From a bacterium (GTDB lineage: Bacteria; ARS69): a stretch of DNA of 64,000 nucleotides. The notes under the pieces were generated by a model. That model did not search any database, had not been told where the DNA came from, and saw only the letters and a list, made by a program, of their open reading frames with translations. Positions 17,644 to 27,514 of this stretch are shown one piece after another. The position numbers and the translations under genes are program-made. Position 1 is the first letter of the stretch; each line of letters begins with the position of its first letter. The stretch lies in assembly GCA_025774805.1 (NCBI GenBank), contig JALGZR010000003.1, positions 21,563-85,562 of the forward strand, written 5' to 3'.

Positions 17644-19412
17644 CCCCGAGTTCCGGTAGTCACTCGGCCTTCCCCCTGTTTCGTCCGAATCGGGACGGAT
17701 CGCCTTGGTTCCTGCGGGTCGTCCGGATCACCACGGTCCGCATCATCTCGCAGGCCGTCTTCTTCGGGCTCTTCGTCTTTCTGGTCTGGGTGACCTGGTT
17801 CAGTCGGCTCGGAGGCTACCCCGCCTCCCTCTTCCTCGAAGTCGATCCACTCGTCGGTCTCGCGACCGCGATCTCGACGCACACGATCTACCGAGGGCTC
17901 TGGAGAGCCCTGTTCGTGCTCGTGCCCACCCTGCTTCTCGGGCGCGCGTTCTGCAATTGGATGTGTCCGTACGGGACGCTCCACCATTTCTTCGGGTGGC
18001 TGTTCAACGTGCGGTCCAACCGGGCGAACCTCGACAAGAACCGCTATCGATCCGTCCAGCAGATCAAGTACGTGATCCTCGCGTTCTTCCTGGTTCTGGC
18101 GCTCTTCGGCTCCCTCCAGATCGGGCTCCTCGATCCCATCTGTCTGCTGGTCCGGACCCTGACCGTCACGCTGGCCCCGGGAGTCGATCTCGCCCACGCC
18201 GAGCTCACGGAATACCTGGTCCGCCACGGCCTCGACGCCCGGAGCCTCGGGTTCCTCACGTCGGCCCCCGGCGCCTCCGAGCAGAGGATCTTCGCGGGGG
18301 CGTGGTTCGTGGGGCTCCTCATCTTGGGACTGGTGGGAATGAATCTCGTTCTCCCCCGGTTCTTCTGCCGGGTGCTCTGTCCGCTCGGCGCCCTTCTCGG
18401 CGTGCTCTCCCGTCTCTCCCTCTGGCGGATCGACCGGGATCTCACGCGGTGCACGGACTGCGATCTCTGCTTGAAGCACTGCGAGGGCGCGTCCGATCCG
18501 CACGCGGCGCTCCGCAAGAGCGAGTGCTTCGTCTGCTTCAACTGCATCGACGACTGTCCGGAGGACGCTCTCCACTTCCGCTTCGCTCCCGCGGCCGTGA
18601 AGGATCGGATCACCGGCGAGAGGGACTCCATCCTGGGGAAGATCCGCGAGGGCACGGCGGAGCTCTTCGGGGTCCCGGTCATCTCGAAGCGGCACGAGAC
18701 CGAGGTGAGGGCTCCGGCCGTACCGCGCCGGCGCTGGCTGTTCGCGGGAATCGCCGGAGTCCTCGGGTATCCGTTCCTGCGGCTGTCCGCCGCGGTGAAT
18801 CGGAGAGGCTACCACGAGAAGGCGATCCGTCCCCCCGGTTCGGTCGAGGAGGGGGAGTTCCTCGAACGCTGCATCAAGTGCGATCAGTGCATCAACGTCT
18901 GCCCCACCAACGTGCTCCAGCCCTCGACCCTCTCCCCGGGCGGTCTCGAGGGACTCTGGACCCCGGTGATGGACTTCTCCATCGGTTTCTGTCAGTTGAA
19001 CTGCACGCTCTGCAGCGAGGTCTGTCCCACCGGAGCGATCCAGAAGATCTCGCTGGCGCGCAAGCTCGGGCGAGGGGAATGGACCGAGGAAGGGCCCATC
19101 AAGCTGGGGACGGCGTTCTTTCACCGGGGCCGCTGTCTTCCCTGGGCGATGGAGACTCCCTGCGTCGTCTGCGAGGAGGTCTGTCCGGTCAGCCCCAAGG
19201 CGATCGGAACCTACGACGAGGAGATCAAGCGCTGGGACGGGACGCGCGTGGTTCTCAACCGGCCCTACATGCGACCGGAGCTCTGTATCGGATGCGGCAT
19301 CTGCGAGCGAGAGTGCCCGGTGATGGATGATGCCGCCGTCTACGTCACCGCGATCGGCGAGTCCCGATCCGAGGATCGGTCCTTGCTTCTGAACCGCAAC
19401 CGGCCGGCATGA
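17640..19412 (+). CDS. NapH/NosR-like membrane polyferredoxin
   Basis: 590 residues. Several TM segments surround the two membrane Cys motifs of the NapH/NosR type, [13 protein letters not shown] (about residue 103) and [12 protein letters not shown] (about 243). Soluble 4Fe-4S sites follow: [49 protein letters not shown] and [11 protein letters not shown], enough for about five to six clusters. A second Tat-like or TM stretch ([20 protein letters not shown]) splits the two halves. It should pass electrons from the quinone pool or membrane to an extracytoplasmic enzyme. Start ATG at 17640 overlaps the DUF362 stop. Confidence 0.85.
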   Translation: MTPSSGSHSAFPLFRPNRDGSPWFLRVVRITTVRIISQAVFFGLFVFLVWVTWFSRLGGYPASLFLEVDPLVGLATAISTHTIYRGLWRALFVLVPTLLLGRAFCNWMCPYGTLHHFFGWLFNVRSNRANLDKNRYRSVQQIKYVILAFFLVLALFGSLQIGLLDPICLLVRTLTVTLAPGVDLAHAELTEYLVRHGLDARSLGFLTSAPGASEQRIFAGAWFVGLLILGLVGMNLVLPRFFCRVLCPLGALLGVLSRLSLWRIDRDLTRCTDCDLCLKHCEGASDPHAALRKSECFVCFNCIDDCPEDALHFRFAPAAVKDRITGERDSILGKIREGTAELFGVPVISKRHETEVRAPAVPRRRWLFAGIAGVLGYPFLRLSAAVNRRGYHEKAIRPPGSVEEGEFLERCIKCDQCINVCPTNVLQPSTLSPGGLEGLWTPVMDFSIGFCQLNCTLCSEVCPTGAIQKISLARKLGRGEWTEEGPIKLGTAFFHRGRCLPWAMETPCVVCEEVCPVSPKAIGTYDEEIKRWDGTRVVLNRPYMRPELCIGCGICERECPVMDDAAVYVTAIGESRSEDRSLLLNRNRPA

Positions 19413-19431
19413 GCCTCCGGAGGGCAAGGAC

Positions 19432-20658
19432 ATGAGATCGAACGACAAGCAGGTCACGCGCCGGGATCTACTCAAGCTGGGGATGGTGGCGGGCACGATC
19501 GGCTTCGTGGGCCGTCCCTTCTCCGCGGGCGCGGAGGAGAAACCGGTCCCGGAGGAGGGCGATGCCGGCGAGGACCTCAGCCTTCCTCAGGTGCCGCGCC
19601 GGATTCTCGGCAAGACGGGCAAGTCGATTCCCATTCTTCTCGTGGGAGGCGGCGTCAATCTCGACCCCCGTTTCGATCCCAAGCTGGCGGAGGCCCTGCG
19701 GTTCGGAGCGAACTACGTCGATGCCGCGGACTGCTACGGCGGCGGCTCGTGCGAGACCGCGGTCGGCAACTTTCACACGCGCGCGGACATCCGCAAGGAG
19801 CTCTGGATCACGAGCAAGAGCGACGCGCACGATCCCGAGGGGTTCGAGCGCACTCTCGAGACCAGCCTCGAGAAGATGCAGACCGACTACGTGGACATGT
19901 ACTACTTGCACGCTCTCCAGAACGGCGACTACCTGAGCGACGAACTGCGCACCACGGTCGAGCGGCTCCGGAGCGGGGGGAAGATGCGCCACTTCGGCTT
20001 TTCCTGCCACCACGAGAACGTGGCCGAGCTCCTGCGGCTTGCCGCCGCGACGCCGTGGGTCGAGTCCGTGATGTTTCGCTACAACTTCCGGCAATACGGC
20101 GACAAGGAGCTGAACGACGCGATCGATGCGTGCGTGAAGGCCGGCGTGGGATTGATCGCCATGAAGACGCAGGGATCGGAGGCTTCCTTCCGAGAGGACT
20201 GGAGGAAGTTCGAACGGACCGGCAAGTGGACGAAGCACCAGGCGGTGCTCAAGGCGGTCTGGGCCGACGACCGGATCACCGCGGCCGTCTCCCACATGGA
20301 CAACCTCGAGAAGCTGAAGCAGAACCTCGCCGCCGCCCTGGACCGCACCGAGCTCGGGAGGGCGGACTGGAACGCCCTGGAGAAGTACGCGGCCGCCACC
20401 CGCAATCATGCCTGCGACGGCTGCGATCATCTCTGCGGGGCCGGGATGTCGGCTCCGATTCCGATCGGGGCCGTGATGCGCTACCTGATGTACCACGACG
20501 TCTACGGCGAACGGGAGAGGGCGAGAGAGCTCTTCACGCGGCTGCCGGCCGAGGCGCGAAACCTGGCCACGGCGGACTTCGGTTCCGCCAGCGCGGCCTG
20601 TCCGCACGGGGTGGACCTCGCGCGGCACATGGAGAGGGCCGCGCGCGTGCTCGCCTGA
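19432..20658 (+). CDS. Tat-exported aldo/keto reductase with C-terminal Cys motif
   Basis: 408 residues. Tat signal [19 protein letters not shown], then an AKR barrel with the catalytic tetrad in place: Asp in [11 protein letters not shown], Tyr in the same motif, Lys in ITSKSDA and His in [10 protein letters not shown]. The C-terminal part carries [11 protein letters not shown] and [14 protein letters not shown], a ferredoxin-like cysteine set seen in iron-sulfur AKRs. NADPH is normally scarce outside the cytoplasm, so the Tat signal and the Cys motif suggest electrons arrive from the polyferredoxin encoded 19 bases upstream. Substrate unknown. Confidence 0.85.
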   Translation: MRSNDKQVTRRDLLKLGMVAGTIGFVGRPFSAGAEEKPVPEEGDAGEDLSLPQVPRRILGKTGKSIPILLVGGGVNLDPRFDPKLAEALRFGANYVDAADCYGGGSCETAVGNFHTRADIRKELWITSKSDAHDPEGFERTLETSLEKMQTDYVDMYYLHALQNGDYLSDELRTTVERLRSGGKMRHFGFSCHHENVAELLRLAAATPWVESVMFRYNFRQYGDKELNDAIDACVKAGVGLIAMKTQGSEASFREDWRKFERTGKWTKHQAVLKAVWADDRITAAVSHMDNLEKLKQNLAAALDRTELGRADWNALEKYAAATRNHACDGCDHLCGAGMSAPIPIGAVMRYLMYHDVYGERERARELFTRLPAEARNLATADFGSASAACPHGVDLARHMERAARVLA

Positions 20659-20675
20659 CGAGGGCGAGCGTCATC

Positions 20676-21830
20676 TCACCATCGCCGGTGCAGCCCACCC
20701 ATGAGATAGAGGCCCCTCTCTCCGCGCTCCGGAAAGCGAGGCGCGAGATTGACCTCCGCCCGCCAGGGAATCGGGAGTGATCGCGGCAGATCGAGTCCGA
20801 CCGAGCGCGATCGGATCTCGCGGGGCCCGGGGTTTCTCTCCGCCGGGTAGCTCTCGGAGCCGGCGCTCGCCGAAAGGCGCACCTCGGTCGGGGCGCGCCA
20901 GGATCCCACCCACGAGCGCGTCGAAGTTCCCGCCGGAGCGCTCGGCCAGCATGTCGGTGAGAGCTTCCCGGAGACGCGGACGACCCGTATCCAGCACGCG
21001 AATGAGCAACGGAATCGCCTCGCCGTCCTCCAGGGTCGCGGTCCGCCATCACGATCGCGGAGACTCCATTTGCGGGAGAGAGGCTGTCGACCAGAGCCAG
21101 AACGACCATCGCGTCATCCAGGCCTCCGTCCGCCCGAGGATGAGGTCGAGCCGGTTGTACGCGCCGAGCGTCCGCGCCGCCTGTGCCCGAAGAGATCCGT
21201 GCGGGGTGCTCGGGAAATCCGAGACCCCCTTCTCCACCTCCTCCCCCGGATGGAGTCGCTCCAGGAGTCGAAGCACGGCCTCCTGGATCTTCGGATTCTC
21301 CTGATCGAGGAGGGAGCGCAGCCGGGGCAGATCCCGCGACTTCGCGTCGCAGGCCAGATACCCGATGGCGGACTGGCGCACCACACGTCGTCGGATAGGA
21401 GAGGCTGCGGGTCAGGAAGTCCACCGAGTCCCGGGTCGGGAGCTTTCCCCGCGCCTCCGCCACCGCGGTACGGACGAAGAAGTCGGGATCGGTCACCAGG
21501 CCATCCAGGAGCATCCCGGAAGAGGAGGGGTCGCGCAGATTCCCGAGGGCTCGGGCGGCCCGGGCGCGCAGCTCGGGATCGACATCGGTCAGGGTCGTTT
21601 GGAGCGAGAGCAGCCCGCGGCGGTCGCCGACGGCACGGAGAACGGGGCCCGCCCAGCGCCGGCCACGATCGACCGCGCGGGGTCCACCAGAACGCGGATG
21701 AGATGCTCGACGGCGGGCGTTCCGATCTTGGAGAGGACGGTCGCGGCCAGGGAGGAGAGCCACGTCTCCGAACTGGAGAGTGCGTCGACGAGAGGGCCGA
21801 CGGCCCCCGGGAAGAGAAACGAATGTCAAA
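20676..21830 (-). pseudogene. HEAT-repeat protein gene broken by several frameshifts
   Basis: Successive HEAT-like repeats appear in alternating frames: GPLVDALSSSETWLSSLAAT to RSIVAGAG (about 21820-21645), then RGLLSLQTTLTDVDPELRAR to SVDFLTRSLS (21640-21400), then VRQSAIGYLACDAKSRDLPR to LILGRTEA (21380-21105), then LDDAMVVLALVDSL (21110-21045), then TLEDGEAIPLLIRVLDTG to LVGGILARPDR (21045-20920). A fragment ending LYLMGGLHRRW (20909-20676) follows in the third frame. Each piece continues the previous helix pattern, so at least four one-base lesions are needed. The 5' end also meets a TGA near 21830 before any start. Either a decayed gene or a poorly assembled stretch. Confidence 0.65.
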
Positions 21831-21860
21831 ATCGCATGAGATCCCGAGCTCGCAGCCTAC

Positions 21861-21888
21861 TTGATGCTTCGACATCGTGAGTGATAGT
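21861..21888 (+). promoter_or_regulatory. Candidate sigma-70-type promoter for the giant kinase gene
   Basis: TTGATG (21861-21866), 16-base spacer, GATAGT (21883-21888), in a locally AT-richer stretch. Transcription would begin near 21895, which would exclude a start at the GTG 21881 and supports the one at 21947. Confidence 0.4.
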
Positions 21889-21946
21889 CTGGTTTTCTCA
21901 CCAGGAGGCTGCCGGGGCCCGCCCGGCGGCGTCGCGGGGAAGACTC

Positions 21947-24900
21947 GTGCGAACCGTCGCGATTCCCGGGTGGGACCTCGAGGAGCGGATCGGAGGGGGA
22001 GGGTCAGGAGAGGTATTCCGGGCCCGCCATAGGGAGAGCGGAGAGGTCGTCGCCCTCAAGCTCGGACACCCCTGTCCTCGGAGCAGTCCCGAGGACTTCG
22101 CCTTCAAGCTCGAGTACTCCCTGCACTCACGGCTCCGGCACCCCCACATCGTCCGCGCCCGTCAGTTCGGCGAGATCGACGGAGACCGCCGCTACTACAC
22201 CATGGAGTTCGTCGAGGCCGTCCCCTTGACGGATCTCTTCCGGGACACGGGGCTCGAGGCCGCGGCCGAGATCGCGCTGGCCCTTCTGGCCGCGCTGGAG
22301 TACGCGCATTCCCAGAGAATTCTCCACGGGGACCTGAAGCCGGAAAACGTCCTCGTGTCGGTCGACTCCGCCGGCCGCCCGGATCGCATTCTGCTCGCCG
22401 ACTTCGGCCATGCCCGGCGCCCGGGGCTCGGGACGCAATCGGAGATCCGCGGCTCACTGGCCTACCTGGCCCCCGAGCAGATGGCGGGGTGGCCGCTCGA
22501 CGGGAGATCGGATCTTTACTCGCTCGGGGTCACCCTGTTCGAGGCCACCTCCGGCCGTCTCCCCTATCCGGTCTCGACCCCGGAGGAGCTCCTTCGCGCC
22601 TACGCCGAGTTCCGCCCCCCTTCGGTGCTCGAGCTCGTTCCCGACCTGGATTCCCGGTGGGCCTCCCTCGTCGACTCGCTGATCTCCCGAAATCGCGAGA
22701 ACCGCCCGCCCTCCGCCGCCGCCGCGTACCGCAAGGTCGCCGAGATCCTCGAACGGGATCCGGATCTCGCGGACGTGACGGAGGAGACCGAGCGGCTGCT
22801 GGCGCCGACGTTGCTGCACGTGGGCCGTCGCGAGGCGCTCGACACGCTTGCCCGCCTACTTCGCGATCCGGGACCGATCCGCACCGTGGTCATCCAGGGA
22901 GAGGCCGGGGTCGGCAAGACCCGGTTGGTGGAGGAGTTCGCTCAAACGGTGGAGCTGGAGGGCGGTCTCGTCCGGCGATCCGACGCCGCGGAAGGAGCGG
23001 CCGCGGGGTTCCGCGTGCTGCGCCAGGTCTGGAACGAGGGAGAGGTCGTCGACCTGGCGGGACCGGAAGAGGTCGAACGGAAGGAGTCCCGGAGACCGGG
23101 AGCTTCCGCTCGGCCCGGATCGAAGATCCGCGCGGCGGAGCTCGGGCGTCTCGCCGACCGCTTCTTCGAGGGCGAGGAGTCGAGGACCCGCGAGAGGATC
23201 TTCCTCTTCGACTCGCTCGATCGCGCCGATCTCGACAGCCTTGCCTTCCTCGGAGCCCTGCAGGGACGAATCGCGGGATCCCGGGTCCTTCTCTGTCTGG
23301 TCACGCGGACCCCGGGAGAGGAATCGCTCCACCGATTCCTGGACGAGCGATTCACCCACACCGTTCGGCTGGAGCCCCTCGGAAAGGACGACGTCGCGAC
23401 GTTTCTCGCGGCTCACCTCGGGGCCGGCACCGACGACTCGGGAACCGGTCTGCCGCCTCTCGACGAGGAGGAGATGGCGGAGCTCGTGGGCTGGATGTCC
23501 CGGAACACCGGCGGCAATCCGAGACGGATGGAGCTCGCTCTCCGGGGGTTGGTACGCGAGGGGCATCTTCAGCGGCTCGGCCCGGCGTGGCGCCTGGAGG
23601 CCCGGTCCCTGCCGAGCTCGATGCTCCGACGCGACGGGTCCGAGCGCGAGCTCGAGCGGCTCGACGGGGTCTCGATGGAGACGCGCTCGTTCCTGGAGAC
23701 GGCGAGCGTCGCGGGGCCCGAGTTCGACGTCTCCGACGTCGCGGCCTGGGCCGAGCTCGACCCGCCGACCTCCGTCGACTCCCTCGCGGAGTCGCTGCTG
23801 GCCGGGGTGCTGGCGGCCGACCCTGGGGGATCCTCCCGGGTTCGCTTCCGGGATCCGGAGTTCGCGCGGGCGCTGCGCGAATCGCTGACCGAGGAGAGGA
23901 GCCGAGAGCTCCACCTCCGCCTCGCGGAGTACCTCTCCGCCCCGGAGCGGGAAGAGGGAGCCGCGGCCGATCTCGCGTTCCACCTGGAGAGGGCCGGCGA
24001 GAGAGCGCGGGCTCGAGAGGCGTACGTCCGGGCCGCGATTCGCGATCGGGACCGCGGGGCCCACCTCGAGGCGGCCCGGCACTTCCGGAAGGCCTGGGAG
24101 CTCCACTCCGCCCGGGAGCGGAGAAAGATCCCGGAGTTCGCCTCCGACTGGATCCTCGCGCTCCACACGAACGCTCACTTCGACGAGGCCGTCGAGACGA
24201 TCGAGGAGATCTTGGGGGAAGCGAAGTCCGGGGAGGCGTCCCGTCCCGCGTCGGCGAGCCTCCTGCTCTGGAAGGGGATCTGCCTCGCCGCCGCCGGTCG
24301 CCGGGAAGAGGGACTGGAGTGCCTCCGAGCCCTGCTGGAAACCGGCCCGAAGATCGAGGATCCCCTCCTGGAGGCTCGGGCGCTTTTGGAGCACGGGTGG
24401 CTCAGGTATCTCGTCCACCGGGACAAGGACGCCCGAGCCGCCCTGGTCCGGGCTCGGGAGATCGGCCTTCGCGAGGGCGATCCCTACACGGCCGGAACGG
24501 CGGAGCTTCGTCTCGGAATCCTGTGCTGGCGGGGGGATGATCCGGTCACCGCACTGGAGTGGCACGCGCGCGCCCACGACCACCTCGTGGAGGCGGAGGG
24601 AGATGATCTCCTTCCCGCGGTCTGGGGTAACCAGGCGATCTGTCACTGGACGCTTCTCGAGACGCGCAAAGCGGTGAGATCCCATCGGCGGGCGGCCGAG
24701 GGGTTCTTGCGACTCCACCGGCGCGCGGAGGCGACCCGTTCCTACCAGAACCTCGCCTTCGTCCTCATCGAGATGGGTCACTGGGAAGAGGCGGAGGAGA
24801 CGCTCACCACGGCCGAGCATCTCTTCCGCTCCCTGAGGGGTCCCCGAGAGGCGAGCTACTTCGAATACTGCCGCGCCCGCCTCGCCCTTCACCGGGGTCG

Positions 24901-27142
24901 CTACCGGGAGGCCCTCGATCGCGTCGATCTGGCGATCGGAATGGCGTCCGAGCTCGAGGACCCGCTGGTCTCCGTCGGGCATCACTCTCTCCGGGGGCTG
25001 ATCGAACTCTCTTCGGGGCGCTCATCGGAGGCGGGACGGACCGCGATGCAGTGTCTCGACTCGGCGCGGCGCATCGACTACCGGTGGGGAATCGCCAAGA
25101 GCCTTTTCCTTCTCGGTCGGGCGGCGGGTGAGGAGAAGAACACGAACCGGGCGCTCGAGCATCTCGACGACGCCCGGAGGGTGGCGACCGACTCGAGCCA
25201 GGCGGTGCTGGAGCTCCACATCGAGTTGGCGCGGGCGGAGATCCTCGCGCACCGGGGCGATTCGCAGGAAGCCCATCGCGTCCTCGCCCGGTGCCAGACT
25301 CTGTTGGAGCCTGCCGAGTCCCTCTTCTGGAACGCGCTCCTCGCTCTGACGACCGGGAAAGTCCGCGCGCGTCTGGGGACTGCCGAGAAGGCGTGTCAAT
25401 CCCTCACGGATGCCTATGACGCGTTTGCCAAGCTCGGGGCGGAGCACCTGCGGGCGGAGACGCTCTCGCTTCTCGCCGGTCTCCGCGCGGACATGGGAAA
25501 CGTGAGCGCCGCCCGGGCGGCCTGGCGCCAGGCCCGCGTTCTCCTCGAGCATTTGGACCTACCGCTCCCGACGCCGCCGATTCCGGACGACCTCGAGGGG
25601 CGGGCCAGTTCGGCCCCGACGGTGCAACGGGTTCTCGAGGCGGCGACCTCCGTCTCCCGGGAGGTCACGACGGCTCAGAGCGTCGACTCGGCCCTGGAGC
25701 GAATCCTCGACGTCGCCATCACCCATCTCGGCGCCGAGCGCGGGGTCATCGCCCTCGAGGGCGAAGGGAGCCGCGAGCTGAAGGTCCGATTCGCCCGGAA
25801 CATGGATCCCGATCCGTTCCTCGACAGTCTGGAGGTCAGTCGATCCGCCATCTCCCGGGTCGGGAAGGAGGGAGAGGCGATCCACTCCCGGGACGCCCTC
25901 GCGGATCCCCTCCTCGGTCTCAAGGAGAGCGTGCAGAGAAGCCGCATCCGGTCCCTGGTCTCCGTCCCGATCCGCTGGGGGGATCGCGTTCTCGGCGCCA
26001 TCTACATGGATCACCGGGAGCTCACGGATCTCTTCGGTCGGGAAGAGCGGCTCTTCCTCCAGTTCATCGCCGACATGGCCGCGATCGGGATTCGCAACGC
26101 CCAGCGGTTCGAGTTCGCCCAGGAACAGGTCCACATCCTGCGCGGCGAGCTGCAGGAGGAGACGCTCCACTTCCCGGGAACGGTCATCGGTCGCAGCAAG
26201 CGCATGCGGAGTCTGATTCACAGAGGCATCCGGGCCGCCAAGGCGGGAAAGGTCATCCTGCTCACGGGACCGAGCGGCGCCGGTAAGGACCACTTGGCCA
26301 AGGTGCTTCACGACGCGTCGGGGAGGACGGGCGATTTCGTGAACTGCCCTCTTCCCACGCTCTCCGAGACTCTGATCGAGAGCGAGCTCTTCGGCATCGC
26401 CCGAGGAACCGCGACGCAGGTCGAGCCCCGACCCGGCTTCGCCGAGGTGGCCAGGGGCGGGACCCTGTTCCTCAACGAGATCGGAGACCTTCCGTTGGGC
26501 CTGCAACCCATCCTCCTGAGCTTTCTGGAGAACCGGACCTTCCGCAGAGTCGGGGGGCGGGAGTTGCTCGAGCTCGACGGCCTCATCATCTGCGCGACGA
26601 ACCTGGACCTCGCCCGGCGGACGGCCGAGAGAGCCTTCCGGGAGGATCTCTACTACCGCCTGATGGAGTGCGTGCTGGAGGTTCCCCCTCTTCGCGAGCG
26701 ATCCGAGGACATCCCCGAGCTCGTGGATCTCCTGCTCCGCGATCTGGAGCGAAGCGCCGGACGGGAAGGCCTCATCGTGAGTCGCCGGGCCATGGATATC
26801 CTGATGGAGTGCCCTTGGGACGGGAATATCCGGGAACTGAAAAGCTGTCTCGGGCGCGCGGTCGACAGCTGCCCCTCGGGGATCATCGACCCGCAGCACT
26901 TGGAGAGTCCGAGCTTGCAGACGACGCGGCACCCCGTGGCCGTCGTCGATACGAGAGACGTGCGGGAGGAGATGGAGGGGGTCGAGATCCGCCGGATCCA
27001 CGAGGCCATGCGGAAGACGGGCGGGATCATCACCCGTTCCGCCGAGCTGCTTGGCCTCACGGAGGCGGCCCTGAGACGGCGGATCAAGAGGTACCACCTC
27101 GAGCACCTGGTGTTGCACCGGAAACCCCGTGCGAAGAAATAA
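21947..27142 (+). CDS. Giant Ser/Thr kinase - ATPase - TPR - GAF - AAA+ (bEBP-like) - HTH regulator
   Basis: About 1731 residues from a GTG at 21947 preceded by GGGGAAG; the frame opens at 21881. Kinase (about 10-270): Gly loop ERIGGGGSGEVF, Lys38 in VALK, HGDLKPEN, DFG and APEQ all present. A signalling ATPase (Walker A GEAGVGKTR near 316) resembles other STK-ATPase-TPR sensors; TPR-like helices span about 680-1200; a GAF domain about 1225-1385. The AAA+ domain of NtrC type (about 1410-1640) keeps GPSGAGKD, ESELFG, REDLYYRL and PWDGNIREL, but the GAFTGA loop reads GTATQV and Walker B reads GGTLFLNEI (Asn for Asp). A Fis-type helix-turn-helix (ITRSAELLGLTEAALRRRIK) ends the protein. Palindromes and a sigma-54 promoter lie just downstream. 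Confidence 0.9.
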   Translation: MRTVAIPGWDLEERIGGGGSGEVFRARHRESGEVVALKLGHPCPRSSPEDFAFKLEYSLHSRLRHPHIVRARQFGEIDGDRRYYTMEFVEAVPLTDLFRDTGLEAAAEIALALLAALEYAHSQRILHGDLKPENVLVSVDSAGRPDRILLADFGHARRPGLGTQSEIRGSLAYLAPEQMAGWPLDGRSDLYSLGVTLFEATSGRLPYPVSTPEELLRAYAEFRPPSVLELVPDLDSRWASLVDSLISRNRENRPPSAAAAYRKVAEILERDPDLADVTEETERLLAPTLLHVGRREALDTLARLLRDPGPIRTVVIQGEAGVGKTRLVEEFAQTVELEGGLVRRSDAAEGAAAGFRVLRQVWNEGEVVDLAGPEEVERKESRRPGASARPGSKIRAAELGRLADRFFEGEESRTRERIFLFDSLDRADLDSLAFLGALQGRIAGSRVLLCLVTRTPGEESLHRFLDERFTHTVRLEPLGKDDVATFLAAHLGAGTDDSGTGLPPLDEEEMAELVGWMSRNTGGNPRRMELALRGLVREGHLQRLGPAWRLEARSLPSSMLRRDGSERELERLDGVSMETRSFLETASVAGPEFDVSDVAAWAELDPPTSVDSLAESLLAGVLAADPGGSSRVRFRDPEFARALRESLTEERSRELHLRLAEYLSAPEREEGAAADLAFHLERAGERARAREAYVRAAIRDRDRGAHLEAARHFRKAWELHSARERRKIPEFASDWILALHTNAHFDEAVETIEEILGEAKSGEASRPASASLLLWKGICLAAAGRREEGLECLRALLETGPKIEDPLLEARALLEHGWLRYLVHRDKDARAALVRAREIGLREGDPYTAGTAELRLGILCWRGDDPVTALEWHARAHDHLVEAEGDDLLPAVWGNQAICHWTLLETRKAVRSHRRAAEGFLRLHRRAEATRSYQNLAFVLIEMGHWEEAEETLTTAEHLFRSLRGPREASYFEYCRARLALHRGRYREALDRVDLAIGMASELEDPLVSVGHHSLRGLIELSSGRSSEAGRTAMQCLDSARRIDYRWGIAKSLFLLGRAAGEEKNTNRALEHLDDARRVATDSSQAVLELHIELARAEILAHRGDSQEAHRVLARCQTLLEPAESLFWNALLALTTGKVRARLGTAEKACQSLTDAYDAFAKLGAEHLRAETLSLLAGLRADMGNVSAARAAWRQARVLLEHLDLPLPTPPIPDDLEGRASSAPTVQRVLEAATSVSREVTTAQSVDSALERILDVAITHLGAERGVIALEGEGSRELKVRFARNMDPDPFLDSLEVSRSAISRVGKEGEAIHSRDALADPLLGLKESVQRSRIRSLVSVPIRWGDRVLGAIYMDHRELTDLFGREERLFLQFIADMAAIGIRNAQRFEFAQEQVHILRGELQEETLHFPGTVIGRSKRMRSLIHRGIRAAKAGKVILLTGPSGAGKDHLAKVLHDASGRTGDFVNCPLPTLSETLIESELFGIARGTATQVEPRPGFAEVARGGTLFLNEIGDLPLGLQPILLSFLENRTFRRVGGRELLELDGLIICATNLDLARRTAERAFREDLYYRLMECVLEVPPLRERSEDIPELVDLLLRDLERSAGREGLIVSRRAMDILMECPWDGNIRELKSCLGRAVDSCPSGIIDPQHLESPSLQTTRHPVAVVDTRDVREEMEGVEIRRIHEAMRKTGGIITRSAELLGLTEAALRRRIKRYHLEHLVLHRKPRAKK

Positions 27143-27150
27143 GTTAGGGC

Positions 27151-27170
27151 ATTCGGCGTTCCCGTCGAAT
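27151..27170. promoter_or_regulatory. Palindromic site 1 (candidate upstream activator site)
   Basis: ATTCGGCGT-TC-CCGTCGAAT: 9-base arms that pair at 7 of 9 positions around 2 bases. It starts 8 bases after the stop of the giant regulator and its centre is 21 bp (two helical turns) from that of site 2. Confidence 0.6.
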
Positions 27171-27171
27171 G

Positions 27172-27191
27172 GTTCGCCGAAATCGTCGAAT
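27172..27191. promoter_or_regulatory. Palindromic site 2 (candidate upstream activator site)
   Basis: GTTCGCCGA-AA-TCGTCGAAT: arms pair at 7 of 9 positions. The right arm and spacer are identical to site 3, which starts exactly 100 bp downstream. Confidence 0.6.
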
Positions 27192-27271
27192 GACCGACGG
27201 GAACGGCCTGCGCTCTCCAGGTAGGTAGGAGCCCCGCAACTCGGCAGGGGCCTTCTGGAGGGCGTTTGCCG

Positions 27272-27291
27272 ATTCGACGAAATCGTCGAAT
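27272..27291. promoter_or_regulatory. Palindromic site 3, perfect inverted repeat
   Basis: ATTCGACGA-AA-TCGTCGAAT, a perfect 9+2+9 palindrome. Its centre is about 160 bases upstream of the predicted sigma-54 start site. A half-site ATTCGAC occurs again at 27362-27368. Fis-type HTH regulators bind dyads of this size. Confidence 0.65.
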
Positions 27292-27416
27292 GGCGCAGGC
27301 GAAGCCCCGGCGGGTTCATCTCCTCCGCCCGTCGCCTTCCCCGCGCCGGTCGTAACGGACGATTCGACAGGGCCTTGGACCGGCCGGGCCCGGAGAGGGG
27401 GGAACGTGTCTCCAAG

Positions 27417-27432
27417 AGGCACGCGTTTTGCG
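27417..27432 (+). promoter_or_regulatory. Near-consensus sigma-54 promoter (-24/-12)
   Basis: AGGCACG-CGTT-TTGCG: the -24 GG (27418-27419) and -12 GC (27430-27431) are separated by exactly ten bases, and the element matches TGGCACG-N4-TTGCW at all but the first and last positions. The start site would be near 27443. The next gene on this strand begins at 27515, giving a leader of about 70 bases. Confidence 0.65.
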
Positions 27433-27514
27433 ATCCATAACCATCAGCCCCGGGTGACAGCGTCGGAATGTGCCGACTCCGTCCCTTCAGGGGAACGAGG
27501 GAAGGATGACCGTC

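Noticed and set aside
21881-21946. Upstream GTG at 21881 as the start of the giant regulator
   Set aside because: No ribosome site, and it overlaps a likely -10 box; the kinase domain begins after 21947, where a GTG has GGGGAAG upstream.
27213-27262. GCCCC...GGGGC hairpin after the giant regulator as a terminator
   Set aside because: Short stem and no T-tract; it lies among the palindromes.
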